This document shows positions 8,000 to 16,257 of a stretch of DNA of 35,159 nucleotides, piece after piece (the first letter of the stretch is position 1; each line of letters begins with the position of its first letter). Below the pieces are notes generated by a model. The model did not search any database, was not told where the DNA came from, and saw only the letters and a list, made by a program, of their open reading frames with translations. Source of the stretch: CAZGXI01 sp964529715 (GTDB lineage Bacteria; Chloroflexota; Anaerolineae; Aggregatilineales; Ch27); NCBI GenBank assembly GCA_964529715.1, contig CAZGXI010000041.1:1-35159 (forward strand). The letters run 5' to 3'. Position numbers and translations under genes: made by a program.

Positions 8000-8788
8000 A
8001 TGAGGCCGTTCAGTTTTGTCCATCTCACTGATACCCACATTGGCCCAACGCGCGATTATCGGCGGTACGGCGTGCCGTCTTACCCCTGCATCGAGCGCCT
8101 GATTGAGATTATCAACGCCATGCCCGAACAGCCGGCCTTCGTCATTCACACCGGCGACGTAACCACCGACGGCGGGCCGGAATCCTACCTCTTGGCGGCG
8201 GCCCTGTTCGCGCGTCTCAAGGCGCCGCTGTATTACGTCCCCGGCAACCACGACGATCCCGCCCTGATGCGCCGCTACTTGGGCGCGCCCGTTTCTTCAG
8301 ACGGCGACCCCAACGCACCACTGGACTACGCCTTTGAGGTGAACGGTGAACGTTTTGTGGCGCTGGACCTGCGTGGCCCGGTCGATCCTGCCGGGCACGC
8401 CAGCGAGACCCAGTTGCGCGCCTTGCAGGCCGAATGCACCCCCGACGGGCCGCCGCTGACCCTGTTCATCCACTACCCGCCGTTCTCCATGTACTCCCCC
8501 TGGCTGGACGCGCACATGCTGATCGACAACGGCGAGGCGCTGCACGCCATCCTGCGCGGCGCGCGCGACCGGCTGCGCGGCGTGTTCTTCGGGCATGTGC
8601 ACCGCAGCGGTCAGCTTGTGCGCGACGGAATCACCTATATCTGTGGGAGCAGCACCTTCTCGCAGTTTGTCTGGTATCCCTGGACCCAAAAGCCTGAAGT
8701 AGACCATAACCACTTGCCTGCCTACAACCATGTCCACTACCTGCCAGGTTACATGGTGGTACAGCAGTATACCTTTCCCCGCCCGTAA
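8000..8788 (+). CDS. Calcineurin-like metallophosphoesterase (CpdA/GpdQ-like)
   Basis: Two-metal phosphoesterase of 262 residues, probably cytoplasmic because no signal peptide is seen. All metal-binding motifs are present in order: DTH at 11-13, GDVTTDGG, GNHDD, the His in FIHYPP, and GHVHRSG. This arrangement fits cyclic-nucleotide or glycerophosphodiester phosphodiesterases of the CpdA/GpdQ type, but the substrate cannot be told. The C-terminus, rich in His and aromatic residues (about 225-255), may form a lid. It stands between the recombinase and a membrane methyltransferase gene in the same direction. Confidence 0.88.
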   Translation: MRPFSFVHLTDTHIGPTRDYRRYGVPSYPCIERLIEIINAMPEQPAFVIHTGDVTTDGGPESYLLAAALFARLKAPLYYVPGNHDDPALMRRYLGAPVSSDGDPNAPLDYAFEVNGERFVALDLRGPVDPAGHASETQLRALQAECTPDGPPLTLFIHYPPFSMYSPWLDAHMLIDNGEALHAILRGARDRLRGVFFGHVHRSGQLVRDGITYICGSSTFSQFVWYPWTQKPEVDHNHLPAYNHVHYLPGYMVVQQYTFPRP

Positions 8789-8920
8789 AACGTCCCGCCG
8801 CCGCGCCATGCTGCGTCCGCATCGGTGTCTGGGCTGCAATCCCTTAGAATTTGGGGGGATACCGGCTGCCTGGTCGTATACAATCAAGAGCAGGTGATCG
8901 GACAATTCCAGGGGGGGCGT

Positions 8921-9649
8921 ATGTCGCACGATACAACGTCAGGACAGAGGCCATCCGTCAATATCTACGGTGTCAACGCTATCGGCAAACACGTCGGGCA
9001 GGCGATCATCATCGCGGCCCTGCTCTTCCTGGCCGCCGGCTCATTCGACTGGCCTTGGGGGTGGGTTTTCGCCATCGTCTACCTGGCCTGCTGGGTCGGA
9101 CTCAGCATCGCCCTGGCCGTTGGCAACCCGGAACTGCTTAACCAGCGTGGCCAGCGCGTCAAACAGGCCACCGTCGGCACCAAGAAGTGGGACCTGGTGC
9201 TCCTGGCGATCTACTTTGTGCTGCTCCTCGTCCAGCCCGTCGTTGCGGGGTTGGATTGGCGCTATGGCTGGTCCGCTCCTGTTGCAACGACGGTCTATGT
9301 TCTTGGCAATGCGCTGATGATCTTGGGCTTCATCCCGCTCACCTGGTCGATGATCGTCAACCGCAACTTTGAACCTAGCGTCCGCATTCAGGAGTCGCGC
9401 GGACACCAGGTAGCGACGGGCGGGCCGTACCGTTTCGTGCGTCATCCGGGCTATGGGGGTGTGATCCTGCAATTCCTGGCGCTGCCGATTGCGCTGGGCA
9501 CCTGGGCGGCGCTCATCCCCGGCGGCCTGGGCGCGCTGGTCTTCGTCATCCGCACGGCCCTGGAAGATCGCACGCTTCAGGAAGAATTACCTGGCTACGC
9601 GGATTACGCCCGACACACGCGCTATCGGCTGGTGCCGGGTCTCTGGTGA
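8921..9649 (+). CDS. Isoprenylcysteine carboxyl methyltransferase / phospholipid methyltransferase family protein
   Basis: Integral membrane methyltransferase of 242 residues with about five hydrophobic segments. The C-terminal half has the family SAM-binding signature GGPYRFVRHPGYGGV followed by a hydrophobic helix and EELPGYADYARHTRYRL, as in ICMT/PEMT-like enzymes. The start at 8921 follows a run of seven Gs that can serve as a ribosome-binding site; the longer reading from 8825 lacks one. In bacteria such proteins methylate lipids or small molecules, so the substrate is open. The next gene encodes an acyltransferase, which fits a lipid-related neighbourhood. Confidence 0.85.
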   Translation: MSHDTTSGQRPSVNIYGVNAIGKHVGQAIIIAALLFLAAGSFDWPWGWVFAIVYLACWVGLSIALAVGNPELLNQRGQRVKQATVGTKKWDLVLLAIYFVLLLVQPVVAGLDWRYGWSAPVATTVYVLGNALMILGFIPLTWSMIVNRNFEPSVRIQESRGHQVATGGPYRFVRHPGYGGVILQFLALPIALGTWAALIPGGLGALVFVIRTALEDRTLQEELPGYADYARHTRYRLVPGLW

Positions 9650-9916
9650 CGGCGCGTTGGGACTGTCCCTTATCTCAAAAAAACGCTCCGCGGCCCTATG
9701 TAGACGACCTCTTCGACGCCGCCGACGAATCCATCCACCACCGGCGTTTTTTGTATCGCTGCCGGGCAACAACCGACAGCCGACGGTGTTTTCTCTTGCA
9801 GAATATACCGCTTTGCTCACGGGCCTGATCTGAAGTTCCGCCGGAACACGGATCATCAGCGCCAGATTGAGCCGTCCCGTGCGCATCTGGGAGCAGACTG
9901 ACTGAGGGAAAACACC

Positions 9917-10633
9917 ATGACCGTTTCTGTCGAAAGCTGGGCCATCCGGCAACGCCGCGTCTTCGATTTCCGCCGCCGTCTCATCCGCAGCGTGCTGTTG
10001 CGTGGGTTGGGCTTCGGCCTGCTGTGGAAGGCGACCATTGTCGGGGTGGAGAACGTGCCTGCCAGTGGGCCGACCATCCTGATGATGAACCACATGACGG
10101 CCATCGACCCGCTGCCGATCATGGGATTGCTGGACCGCTTTGTGGTTCCGATGAGCAAGATCGAGAACTTTCAACATCCGCTGTGGGGTATCCTGACGCG
10201 CTCCTGGGGCTGTTACCCGGTACGGCGTGGTGAAATAGACCGCGAGGCCCTCAAGACCACCATCGACCTGCTGCGGGCAGGCGAACTGGTGCTCATCGCG
10301 CCAGAGGGCACGCGCAGCCCGGCGCTCATCCGCCCCAAAGACGGCCTGGTCTATGTGGCCCTCAAGACCGATCCGGTCATCGTTCCATCGGCGGTCTTCA
10401 ACTTCGACGGCTGGGTGCGCGATATGTTCATCCCCTGGAAGCGCACGCCGATCCACATCACGTTCGGGCGGCCTTTTCGTCTCAAGCAGGCCGGGCAGCG
10501 CATCTCCCGCGAGGACATGGCCCGCATCACCGACGAGATGATGTACCAGCTTTCTGTGCTGCTGCCGGAGCGCAATCGGGGCGTCTACGCCGACCTGAGC
10601 AAGATGACGACAGACAGCCTGATATTCGTGTAG
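9917..10633 (+). CDS. 1-acyl-sn-glycerol-3-phosphate acyltransferase family protein (PlsC-like)
   Basis: Membrane-associated acyltransferase, probably converting lysophosphatidate to phosphatidate or acylating a related lipid. It has 238 residues, normal for PlsC. The catalytic HX4D motif is in MNHMTAIDPL, and the acceptor-binding motif is in APEGTRSP. AGGGAAAACACC precedes the ATG. The 267-bp region before it (9650-9916) has no convincing gene. Paralogues are common, so assignment as the main PlsC is uncertain. Confidence 0.88.
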   Translation: MTVSVESWAIRQRRVFDFRRRLIRSVLLRGLGFGLLWKATIVGVENVPASGPTILMMNHMTAIDPLPIMGLLDRFVVPMSKIENFQHPLWGILTRSWGCYPVRRGEIDREALKTTIDLLRAGELVLIAPEGTRSPALIRPKDGLVYVALKTDPVIVPSAVFNFDGWVRDMFIPWKRTPIHITFGRPFRLKQAGQRISREDMARITDEMMYQLSVLLPERNRGVYADLSKMTTDSLIFV

Positions 10634-10770
10634 AGTTATCTCAGCATGGCCGCTGAGACTAAAAGCGCCCTGGAATGATCTCCGGGGCCAAGCAAGAAGG
10701 AGGTAAGGCGCGTCCTCTGCTTGGTCTGGCAGACTCACTTGCCGACAGGCAGTTTCCTGTGCCGTTCACT

Positions 10771-11403
10771 ATGAGAAAAATGTTCATATCGGCCCTGATC
10801 CTGGCCCTGCTCCTGACCGCCTGCGGCACGAGCGAACGGTCCATCCAGACCGGGCGACGGATTGACTTCTTCGACTTCACCGATCCAGGCAGCTTTGAGG
10901 AAGGCCGCTATCCGGGCGCAACGCTGTCGATCATCGGAGGGACGTACCAGATCGACACGCAAACCCAGGGCGTGATCTGGGGGCTGGGCGGCGAAACGCA
11001 CACCGACGTGTCCATCCAGGTCGAGGGGCGGGCCAGCACCACAGACTCTGACTTCGGCGTGATGTGCCGCGCTGACCCCGATAACACCGGCAACGGCTAT
11101 CTGTTCGCCATCTCGCCCGGCAGCGGCAGCTACGCCATCCTGCGCGGCGAGAGCAGCGGCTATCGCGGCCTGGCGGATGGCAGCGCATCTGCCGGGGTGA
11201 TTAACAACGGGCCGAACCTGATCCGCGCCGTGTGCGTGGGGAACTATCTGGCGCTGTATGTCAACGGGCGCTTTGTGGCCTCGGCGGAAGACGACGCTTA
11301 CGTCGAAGGGCGGGTCGGGCTGGCCGGGCGGGCCGGGCCGAGCGGGGCGGCGCTGCTGACCTTCGATAACCTGGAAGTCTCCGCTGCGCAATTTACACAG
11401 TAG
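10771..11403 (+). CDS. Predicted lipoprotein with a concanavalin/LamG-like domain
   Basis: Secreted lipid-anchored protein of 210 residues. The N-terminus MRKMFISALILALLLTAC has charged residues, a hydrophobic core and a lipobox with Cys at position 18. The rest looks like a beta-sandwich of the LamG/DUF1080 type: FDFTDPGSF near its start, FGVMCRADPDNTGNGYLF in the middle, and YVNGRFVASAEDDAY followed by GRVGLAGRAGPSG. Such domains bind or process glycans, but no catalytic residues can be assigned. I chose the ATG at 10771 because the signal peptide begins there. The Shine-Dalgarno-like AAGGAGG at about 10696 is too far upstream to serve it. Confidence 0.75.
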   Translation: MRKMFISALILALLLTACGTSERSIQTGRRIDFFDFTDPGSFEEGRYPGATLSIIGGTYQIDTQTQGVIWGLGGETHTDVSIQVEGRASTTDSDFGVMCRADPDNTGNGYLFAISPGSGSYAILRGESSGYRGLADGSASAGVINNGPNLIRAVCVGNYLALYVNGRFVASAEDDAYVEGRVGLAGRAGPSGAALLTFDNLEVSAAQFTQ

Positions 11404-11452
11404 CAGAGCGCGGCCCTCCCGTCGATTTTCCTCACAGAGCCGCCCCGGCGTA

Positions 11453-11480
11453 GTAGGGGCGAGGCATGCCTCGCCCCTAC
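11453..11480. repeat. 28-bp perfect palindrome, class A copy 3
   Basis: The arms GTAGGGGCGAGGCA and TGCCTCGCCCCTAC are fully complementary, giving a perfect 28-bp palindrome. It lies between the lipoprotein gene and the promoter of the PadR operon. No T-run follows on the plus strand. Confidence 0.88.
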
Positions 11481-11499
11481 GCGGTTTCGGTTTTTCCCC

Positions 11500-11528
11500 T
11501 TGACGCCCATTCGTTCCTGCACTATCAT
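11500..11528 (+). promoter_or_regulatory. Sigma70-like promoter of the padR-hydrolase operon
   Basis: TTGACG (11500-11505), a 17-base spacer, then TATCAT (11523-11528). The predicted start of transcription falls in the palindrome that follows directly, so the operator would block initiation. Confidence 0.7.
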
Positions 11529-11529
11529 A

Positions 11530-11550
11530 GGTTACATGTAACATATAACC
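11530..11550. promoter_or_regulatory. PadR-type palindromic operator
   Basis: The segment contains the perfect palindrome GTTACATGTAAC (11531-11542) and an overlapping ATGT-A-ACAT, nested in outer GGTTA/TAACC arms. ATGT/ACAT half-sites are typical of PadR regulators. It lies between the promoter and the padR start codon, so autorepression is the simplest reading. Confidence 0.65.
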
Positions 11551-11573
11551 CCAGGAACATAAGGAGGCGCGGA

Positions 11574-12134
11574 ATGTCGATCCGGCACGCGATCCTGGGC
11601 TTTTTGAGCTGGATGCCGCTCACGGGCTACGACCTGAAGAAGCTGTTCGCCGAGTCGCCGACCCTGCACTGGTCGGGCAACAATAACCAGATTTACACGG
11701 CGCTGGTCGATCTTTTCGACGAGGGCCTGGTGAGCAAGGAAGTGCAGCAACAGGAAGATCGCCCCGCCCGCAAGGTCTACAGCATCACGCCGCAGGGCCG
11801 GGCCGAACTCCGCCAATGGGTGCTCTCGACGCCGGAACTGCCGCAGATCAGGAATACCTTCCTGGTTCAACTGGCCTGGGCCGATCAACTGACCGGCGGC
11901 GAACTGGACGATCTGCTGGCGCGCTATGTGGACGAGCTGCACGTCCATCTGCTGATGCTGCAAGAACAGCGGCGGCGTGGCTACACTGCCCCGGCACGGA
12001 CGCCGCGCGAGGCGCTGCTGTGGGACGCAATTATGGATAACCGGATTTCTGCCTACGAAAATGAACTCGCCTGGGCGCGCAGGCTGCGCCAATCGCTCGC
12101 CGGGAGGCAGAAACTACAGGAGACAAACCCATGA
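11574..12134 (+). CDS. PadR family transcriptional regulator with C-terminal Vir-type domain
   Basis: Ligand-responsive repressor of 186 residues. The N-terminal winged helix (about 5-80) has the PadR pattern AILGFLSWMPLTGYDLKK and IYTALVDLFDEGLV, with the wing around RPARKVYSITPQGR. The C-terminal helical domain (about 95-180) fits the longer PadR subfamily with a dimerising coiled coil. The start at 11574 follows AAGGAGG. It heads an operon: its stop overlaps the next start by ATGA. The operator at 11530-11550 suggests that it controls itself, the hydrolase and the SUMF1-fold gene. The inducer is unknown. Confidence 0.9.
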   Translation: MSIRHAILGFLSWMPLTGYDLKKLFAESPTLHWSGNNNQIYTALVDLFDEGLVSKEVQQQEDRPARKVYSITPQGRAELRQWVLSTPELPQIRNTFLVQLAWADQLTGGELDDLLARYVDELHVHLLMLQEQRRRGYTAPARTPREALLWDAIMDNRISAYENELAWARRLRQSLAGRQKLQETNP

Positions 12135-12982
12135 ACATGACGCCGATCTACAAGACGCCCGCCGGGGAACAGGCCGTGATGGCCCTCTACGACGCTGCGT
12201 TGGAACGCTGGCCGGTGCCCTGCCAGCAGATGATCATCCCCACGCGCATCGGCGAGACCTTCGTCATCGCCTGCGGCGACGAGTCCGCGCCGCCGCTGGT
12301 GCTGCTGCACGGCGCAGGCACGAATTCCGCCATCTGGGCGCCGGACACGGTCGAATACACGCGCCGCTACCGCCTCTACGCCGCCGACCTGCCGGGCGAG
12401 CCGGGCAAAAGCGCGCCCAACCGCCCCGCCTGGGATGGCCCGGCTTACGCGGAATGGCTGACCGACGTGTTCGACGCGCTGAAGATCGAGCGGGCGACTC
12501 TGCTTGGCGTTTCACAGGGCGGCTGGACGGCGCTCAAGTTCGCAGTGCGTTGGCCGGAGCGCGTGGAAAAGCTGGTGCTGATGACTCCCGGCGGCGTGAC
12601 CCCGGACCGGGCCTCATTTTTGCCGCGCGTGCTGTTTTATATGCTGTTGGGACGGTGGGGCCTTTGGCAGGTCACACGGATGACCTTCGGCGATCAGCCT
12701 CTGCCCGACGGGGTCGAGGAGATCATGCTCACGGTTTCGAGCCACTTCAGGCCGCGCGTGGGTGTGCTGCCGATTTTTACCGACACAGAATTACGGCGGT
12801 TGACCATGCCGGTCTGCCTGCTCGGTGGGGAGAAGGATGTGATCCGCGACCTGAACAAGATCGCCGCGCGGCTGCGGGCGCTGCTGCCCTGCCTGTCTGT
12901 GACGATTCTGCCGGGCGCGGGCCACGCCCTGCTGAATACTTCCGGGCGCGTGATGGCGTTTCTGGCAGGCGAAGGCCACTAA
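12131..12982 (+). CDS. Alpha/beta hydrolase
   Basis: Serine hydrolase of 283 residues, probably cytoplasmic. The oxyanion-hole motif is LLHGAGTNSAIW (about 56-67), the nucleophile elbow is GVSQGG (about 124-129), an acidic residue lies in GGEKDVIRDL, and the catalytic His is in LPGAGHALLN. The catalytic triad is therefore complete. It overlaps padR by four bases and is followed ten bases later by the SUMF1-fold gene, so the three are probably one transcript. The substrate (an ester, lactone or similar small molecule) may also be the PadR inducer; that is inference. Confidence 0.9.
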   Translation: MNMTPIYKTPAGEQAVMALYDAALERWPVPCQQMIIPTRIGETFVIACGDESAPPLVLLHGAGTNSAIWAPDTVEYTRRYRLYAADLPGEPGKSAPNRPAWDGPAYAEWLTDVFDALKIERATLLGVSQGGWTALKFAVRWPERVEKLVLMTPGGVTPDRASFLPRVLFYMLLGRWGLWQVTRMTFGDQPLPDGVEEIMLTVSSHFRPRVGVLPIFTDTELRRLTMPVCLLGGEKDVIRDLNKIAARLRALLPCLSVTILPGAGHALLNTSGRVMAFLAGEGH

Positions 12983-12991
12983 GGAGGGTTT

Positions 12992-13726
12992 GTGAACATT
13001 CCCTGGATCGACATCCCCGCCGGGCGAGTCACCCTCGCGGCGGGCGGCTATCTGGCCGAGCCGACGATCTGCCAGGTCCCGGCGTTCGCCATCGCGCAGT
13101 ACCCGGTGACGAACGCGCAGTACGCGACATTCGTCGCGGCGGGTGGATACGCCAACCGCGCGTGGTGGACCGCTGATGGCTGGGCGCGGCGGCAGAAGGA
13201 ACAGTGGACCGAGCCACGCTTCTGGCAGGCCGACGACTGGAACCGCCCGCTCTGCCCGGTGGTGGGGGTGTCGTGGTACGAGGCGCTGGCCTTTTGCGCC
13301 TGGCTAGGCGAGGTCAGAGGTGAGGCGATCACCCTGCCGACCGAGCAGCAGTGGCAGCGCGCGGCGCAGGGCGACGACGGGCGGGAATTCCCCTGGGGAA
13401 ACGCCGACCCCGACGCGCGTCTGTGCAACTGGAACCGCCACGTAGACGAAACGACCCCCGTAGACCGCTACCCCGACGGCGCGAGTCCCTTCGGCGTGAT
13501 GGACCTGAGCGGCAACGTGTGGGAATGGTGCCTGACCGGCTGGGACGGCGGAACATCTGTGACGGATAGCAGCGCGGCGCGTATTCTGCGCGGCGGCTCG
13601 TGGAGCAGCGACAGCCCCCTGAGCCTGCGCGCGGTCAACCGCAACGGCAGCGATCCCAACGCCCGCCTCGCTCCGGGTTACCGCAATCACGTCACGGTCG
13701 GCTTTCGCTGCGTGAGGTTGGAATAG
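12992..13726 (+). CDS. SUMF1/FGE-sulfatase-fold protein lacking the catalytic Cys pair
   Basis: Protein of 244 residues with the formylglycine-generating-enzyme fold across its whole length. Typical motifs are VTNAQYATFVAAGGY, GVSWYEALAFCAW, LPTEQQWQRAA, MDLSGNVWEWC and RILRGGSWSS, ending GFRCVRLE. In true FGEs the segment after RGGS holds the two active-site cysteines; here it reads SSDSPLSLRAVNR with none. Copper-dependent formylglycine formation is therefore unlikely, and a binding or other role (as in many SUMF1-fold proteins) is more likely. The GTG start follows AAGGAGGG. It is the last gene of the padR operon. Confidence 0.85.
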   Translation: MNIPWIDIPAGRVTLAAGGYLAEPTICQVPAFAIAQYPVTNAQYATFVAAGGYANRAWWTADGWARRQKEQWTEPRFWQADDWNRPLCPVVGVSWYEALAFCAWLGEVRGEAITLPTEQQWQRAAQGDDGREFPWGNADPDARLCNWNRHVDETTPVDRYPDGASPFGVMDLSGNVWEWCLTGWDGGTSVTDSSAARILRGGSWSSDSPLSLRAVNRNGSDPNARLAPGYRNHVTVGFRCVRLE

Positions 13727-13734
13727 TTCCGTGC

Positions 13735-13777
13735 GCAGCCGTCCCCCGCCGGGTGATGTGGCGCGGGGGGCGGCTGC
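13735..13777. terminator. GC-rich hairpin between convergent genes
   Basis: A stem of about 15 bp, GCAGCCGTCCCCCGC against GCGGGGGGCGGCTGC with one or two mismatches, surrounds a short loop. It lies in the 63-bp gap between the SUMF1-fold gene and the convergent Pmp3 gene. No strong T-run follows, so it may stop transcription in both directions only partially. Confidence 0.55.
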
Positions 13778-13789
13778 CGGGAATGGCCG

Positions 13790-13951
13790 TCAGTCGTTTT
13801 GCGCCATGAAGTTCAACAGCAGGGCGGCAATCGCGCCGGGAACCCACCCGGCCAGCGTCAGCGCGAAGACGATCAGCACCGTCCCGCAGCCCCGGTCGAT
13901 CACGGCCAGCGGCGGAAAAACGATGCACAACACGGCTCGCAAGCAACTCAT
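13790..13951 (-). CDS. Small membrane protein, Pmp3/YqaE (UPF0057) family
   Basis: Membrane peptide of 53 residues with two hydrophobic helices. It shows the family pattern: LCIVFPPLAV, then GCGTVLIVFALTLAG and WVPGAIAALLLN. Family members (YqaE, Pmp3) are linked to membrane potential and to salt, cold or envelope stress. The start at 13951 has AAGGAG eight bases upstream. The same reading frame extends upstream to 14176, but that part looks random and is rejected. It is a single gene, convergent with the padR operon. Confidence 0.85.
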   Translation of the reverse strand: MSCLRAVLCIVFPPLAVIDRGCGTVLIVFALTLAGWVPGAIAALLLNFMAQND

Positions 13952-14019
13952 CACGCACGCTCCTTTTTCTACGTTACTCTGTATCTCTATACGCACGGCG
14001 CGGCGGCGCGTTGCCCGCC

Positions 14020-14048
14020 TTGACGCTGTCCTGTGCGAATGGCATACT
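14020..14048 (+). promoter_or_regulatory. Probable promoter of the Trm112-like gene
   Basis: TTGACG (14020-14025), a 17-base spacer, then CATACT (14043-14048), about 75 bases before the start codon at 14124. The -35 is good and the -10 moderate. Confidence 0.45.
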
Positions 14049-14123
14049 TGCCCCTTGCTGAACAGGCTGTTTTTTCGACAGATCACGGAAGGCTGACTGC
14101 TGATCGCTATCCTGGGAGGACCT

Positions 14124-14402
14124 ATGAGCAACCCGACGAGCGCCGCCCGACCTATCGACGATGACCTGTTGGACATCTTGCGCTGTCCGGTCGCCGTACA
14201 TTACAAGGACAAAGGCGACGATCCGGGCCGTCTGGAACTGATCCAGCGTCCCAACGGCGACTGGTGGCTGACCTGCGCCGATTCCGGCTATAAGTACCCT
14301 GTCCGCGATGGCATTCCGGTGATGTTGATCGAAGAGGGGGAAAAGTGGAAAGACACGGCGGTAGACGACCTGCCGCCGATTGCCAGCATCTTTAAGGACT
14401 GA
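14124..14402 (+). CDS. Trm112-like / UPF0434 family protein
   Basis: Small protein of 92 residues related to Trm112/YcaR. The family pattern is present: DLLDILRCPV near residue 15 and KYPVRDGIPVMLIEEGE near residue 57. The usual zinc knuckle has two Cys pairs; here only Cys21 and Cys51 are seen, the partners being Ala and Ser, so zinc binding may be lost or altered. Trm112 proteins activate methyltransferases in eukaryotes and archaea, while the bacterial role is poorly defined. GGGAGG lies just upstream of the ATG. Confidence 0.8.
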   Translation: MSNPTSAARPIDDDLLDILRCPVAVHYKDKGDDPGRLELIQRPNGDWWLTCADSGYKYPVRDGIPVMLIEEGEKWKDTAVDDLPPIASIFKD

Positions 14403-14477
14403 GCCGGGCAGGGCCGTGAGCAGCCCGGCTCGAACCCTGCCCCTCGGCGATAAGCTGAATTCACGCGGCGCCTGGCG

Positions 14478-15317
14478 TCATGCCACCCGCCGGAAGATCA
14501 CGCCTGCCCCATAGCCAACCACATTCCGATAGTTGCCCGTGACGTCGCCGGAGGTGGCGTAGTGCAGCACGCGGGCCGAGTCGGCCCCCAGATCGCGGGC
14601 CGCCCACAAAGCGGCAGCAATGGCCCCCCGCCCACAGGCAAAGCCCTGTTGCCGTTCCTCGGCCTCCAACACACCCGACGGATCGAAGGCCGCCACCCGC
14701 CCTAGCAGGTAGCGGTCCAGGCGGTTGGCAAGGTCTTGGGGATAGTAGTGTGACAGGTCCGAACTGGCGACGATCAGCGCATTCTTGCCGCGCAACACCT
14801 CTGCCAGGGCATGGCCCAACCTCTCGACGATGCCGGCGGACTGTTCCACCAGCATCACCGGCAGCAGGGTAAACGGTTGAGCAAGCGCGCGCTGCAAAAA
14901 GGGCAGTTCGATCTCCAGCGAATGTTCCTGGTCATGGCGGACCCTTGCCAGCGGGACCTGCGCCGCCAATGCCTCGACTGCCGCGCTGTCCACCGGAATA
15001 TCACCCAGGGGCGTCCGGTAAGCATGATGGTCGGTGGTCAGCAGCGGGGCTGGATAGAGGCGATGCGAGGGCGACAGCACGGCCACCAGGTCCGGCTGGA
15101 GGGTGCGTGCCAGGGCAAAGGCATAGCCCGCCACCGCGCCGGAATATTCCAGCCCGGCGTGCGGCGCGATCAGGCCGATGATCTGGCCCGGCGGCGGCTC
15201 CACCGACACGTTCAGGAATCCGTCGATCATCCGACTCAAGGCGTGCGCGCTGCCAGGATACCACGCCGTCCCGGCAATGGGCGAAGGGCGCACATCTGGA
15301 CTAGGTTGCTCGGTCAT
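14478..15317 (-). CDS. amrB: MEMO1 family protein (AmmeMemoRadiSam system protein B)
   Basis: It has 279 residues. MEMO1 proteins share the fold of class III non-haem iron dioxygenases. The conserved motifs are present: APHAGLEYSGAVAGYAF, LSPSHRLYPAPLLTTDHHAY, QEHSLEIELPFLQ and IVASSDLSHYY. These contain the His/Asp/Cys-region residues typical of the family. In many genomes MEMO sits with AMMECR1 and a radical SAM protein (AmmeMemoRadiSam); neither partner adjoins it here. The start at 15317 has GGGAG upstream; an ATG at 15359 in the same frame is possible. Confidence 0.88.
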   Translation of the reverse strand: MTEQPSPDVRPSPIAGTAWYPGSAHALSRMIDGFLNVSVEPPPGQIIGLIAPHAGLEYSGAVAGYAFALARTLQPDLVAVLSPSHRLYPAPLLTTDHHAYRTPLGDIPVDSAAVEALAAQVPLARVRHDQEHSLEIELPFLQRALAQPFTLLPVMLVEQSAGIVERLGHALAEVLRGKNALIVASSDLSHYYPQDLANRLDRYLLGRVAAFDPSGVLEAEERQQGFACGRGAIAAALWAARDLGADSARVLHYATSGDVTGNYRNVVGYGAGVIFRRVA

Positions 15318-15510
15318 GGCTTGTTGCTCCCACAACGGTGCGACAATTGGTATCTGCATTGTAACATGTCCGCCGAGTCTGTGATCGGAGTGAGCCTTTT
15401 GGTCGCCAGACGTGTATAGACGCACATCGGATAGACGTGGTACACTATCCCCTCGTTCGCAATGGGCCGGACAAACACGGTAAGTTCACTCGCAGGAAGG
15501 TATCAGGGTC

Positions 15511-16179
15511 ATGCAAGAGTTACTCCATTCGTTAGGCGACCTGGAAGGGCTGATCCGGAGCGTTGGGTATATCGGGGTGTTCGCCATCATCTTCGCCGAG
15601 TCAGGGCTGCTGATCGGCTTCTTTTTGCCGGGAGACAGCCTGCTGTTCACGGCGGGGTTCCTGGCGTCGCAGGGTTTTTTCAGCCTGCCGGTGCTGGCGG
15701 TCGGCTGCTTCATCTGCGCCGTTGCGGGCGACAGCGTGGGCTACTGGTTCGGCCACCGCGTCGGGCGGCGGCTGTTCCAGCGCGAGGACTCGCTGCTGTT
15801 CAAGAAAAAGCACCTCTATAGTGCCCAGGCGCTCTATGAAAAGCACGGCGGCAAGATCATCTTCCTGGCGCGTTTTATGCCCATTGTGCGGACCTTCGCG
15901 CCTATCGTGGCCGGGATCGGCGTGATGGACTACCGCCATTTCATCACCTATAACCTCTTCGGCGGGCTGGCCTGGGCGATTGGGGTGACGGTGGCTGGCT
16001 ATTTCCTGGGCAGCATGATCCCGGATGTAGACAAATACCTGCTCCCCATTGTAGCCCTGATTATCCTGATCTCGGTCGCACCGCCGGCGCTGCACTTTTT
16101 GCGCGACTGGCTGAGCGAACGCCGCGCCAAGCAAACGGCGCAGGCCGCCCCTCCGGTGGAGATCGACCCTGCGCCGTAG
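15511..16179 (+). CDS. DedA family membrane protein (SNARE-associated/VTT domain)
   Basis: Polytopic inner-membrane protein of 222 residues. It shows the DedA pattern: IFAESGLLIGFFLPGDSLL near residue 30, GDSVGYWFGHRVGRR near residue 75, then ARFMPIVRTFAPIVAGIG and NLFGGLAWAI. DedA proteins contribute to lipid flipping (undecaprenyl phosphate or phosphatidylethanolamine in characterised members) and to proton-motive-force homeostasis; which lipid applies here is not visible. The C-terminal tail is basic, then acidic and proline-rich. AGGAAGG and AGGGTC precede the start. Confidence 0.9.
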   Translation: MQELLHSLGDLEGLIRSVGYIGVFAIIFAESGLLIGFFLPGDSLLFTAGFLASQGFFSLPVLAVGCFICAVAGDSVGYWFGHRVGRRLFQREDSLLFKKKHLYSAQALYEKHGGKIIFLARFMPIVRTFAPIVAGIGVMDYRHFITYNLFGGLAWAIGVTVAGYFLGSMIPDVDKYLLPIVALIILISVAPPALHFLRDWLSERRAKQTAQAAPPVEIDPAP

Positions 16180-16206
16180 TCAGCCGTTATCCCTGTCTCA
16201 GGGAGA

Positions 16207-16234
16207 GTAAGGGCGACGTATGCGTCGCCCCCAC
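16207..16234. repeat. 28-bp palindrome, class A copy 4
   Basis: The arms GTAAGGGCGACG and CGTCGCCCCCAC pair with two mismatches near the ends around TATG. It lies 28 bases after the dedA stop codon. Confidence 0.75.
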
Positions 16235-16257
16235 TGACCCAATGTGCAGGTTTTTCG

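Noticed and set aside
9587..10738. 383-codon minus-strand frame over the PlsC-like gene
   Set aside because: Antisense to a gene with clear HX4D and EGTRS motifs; no domain is recognisable in it.
11453..11480. Palindrome as an ordinary intrinsic terminator
   Set aside because: No T-run follows, and near-identical copies occur elsewhere, including inside genes, so a repeat family is the better description.
12992..13726. Annotation as a true formylglycine-generating enzyme
   Set aside because: The two active-site cysteines expected after RGGS are absent.
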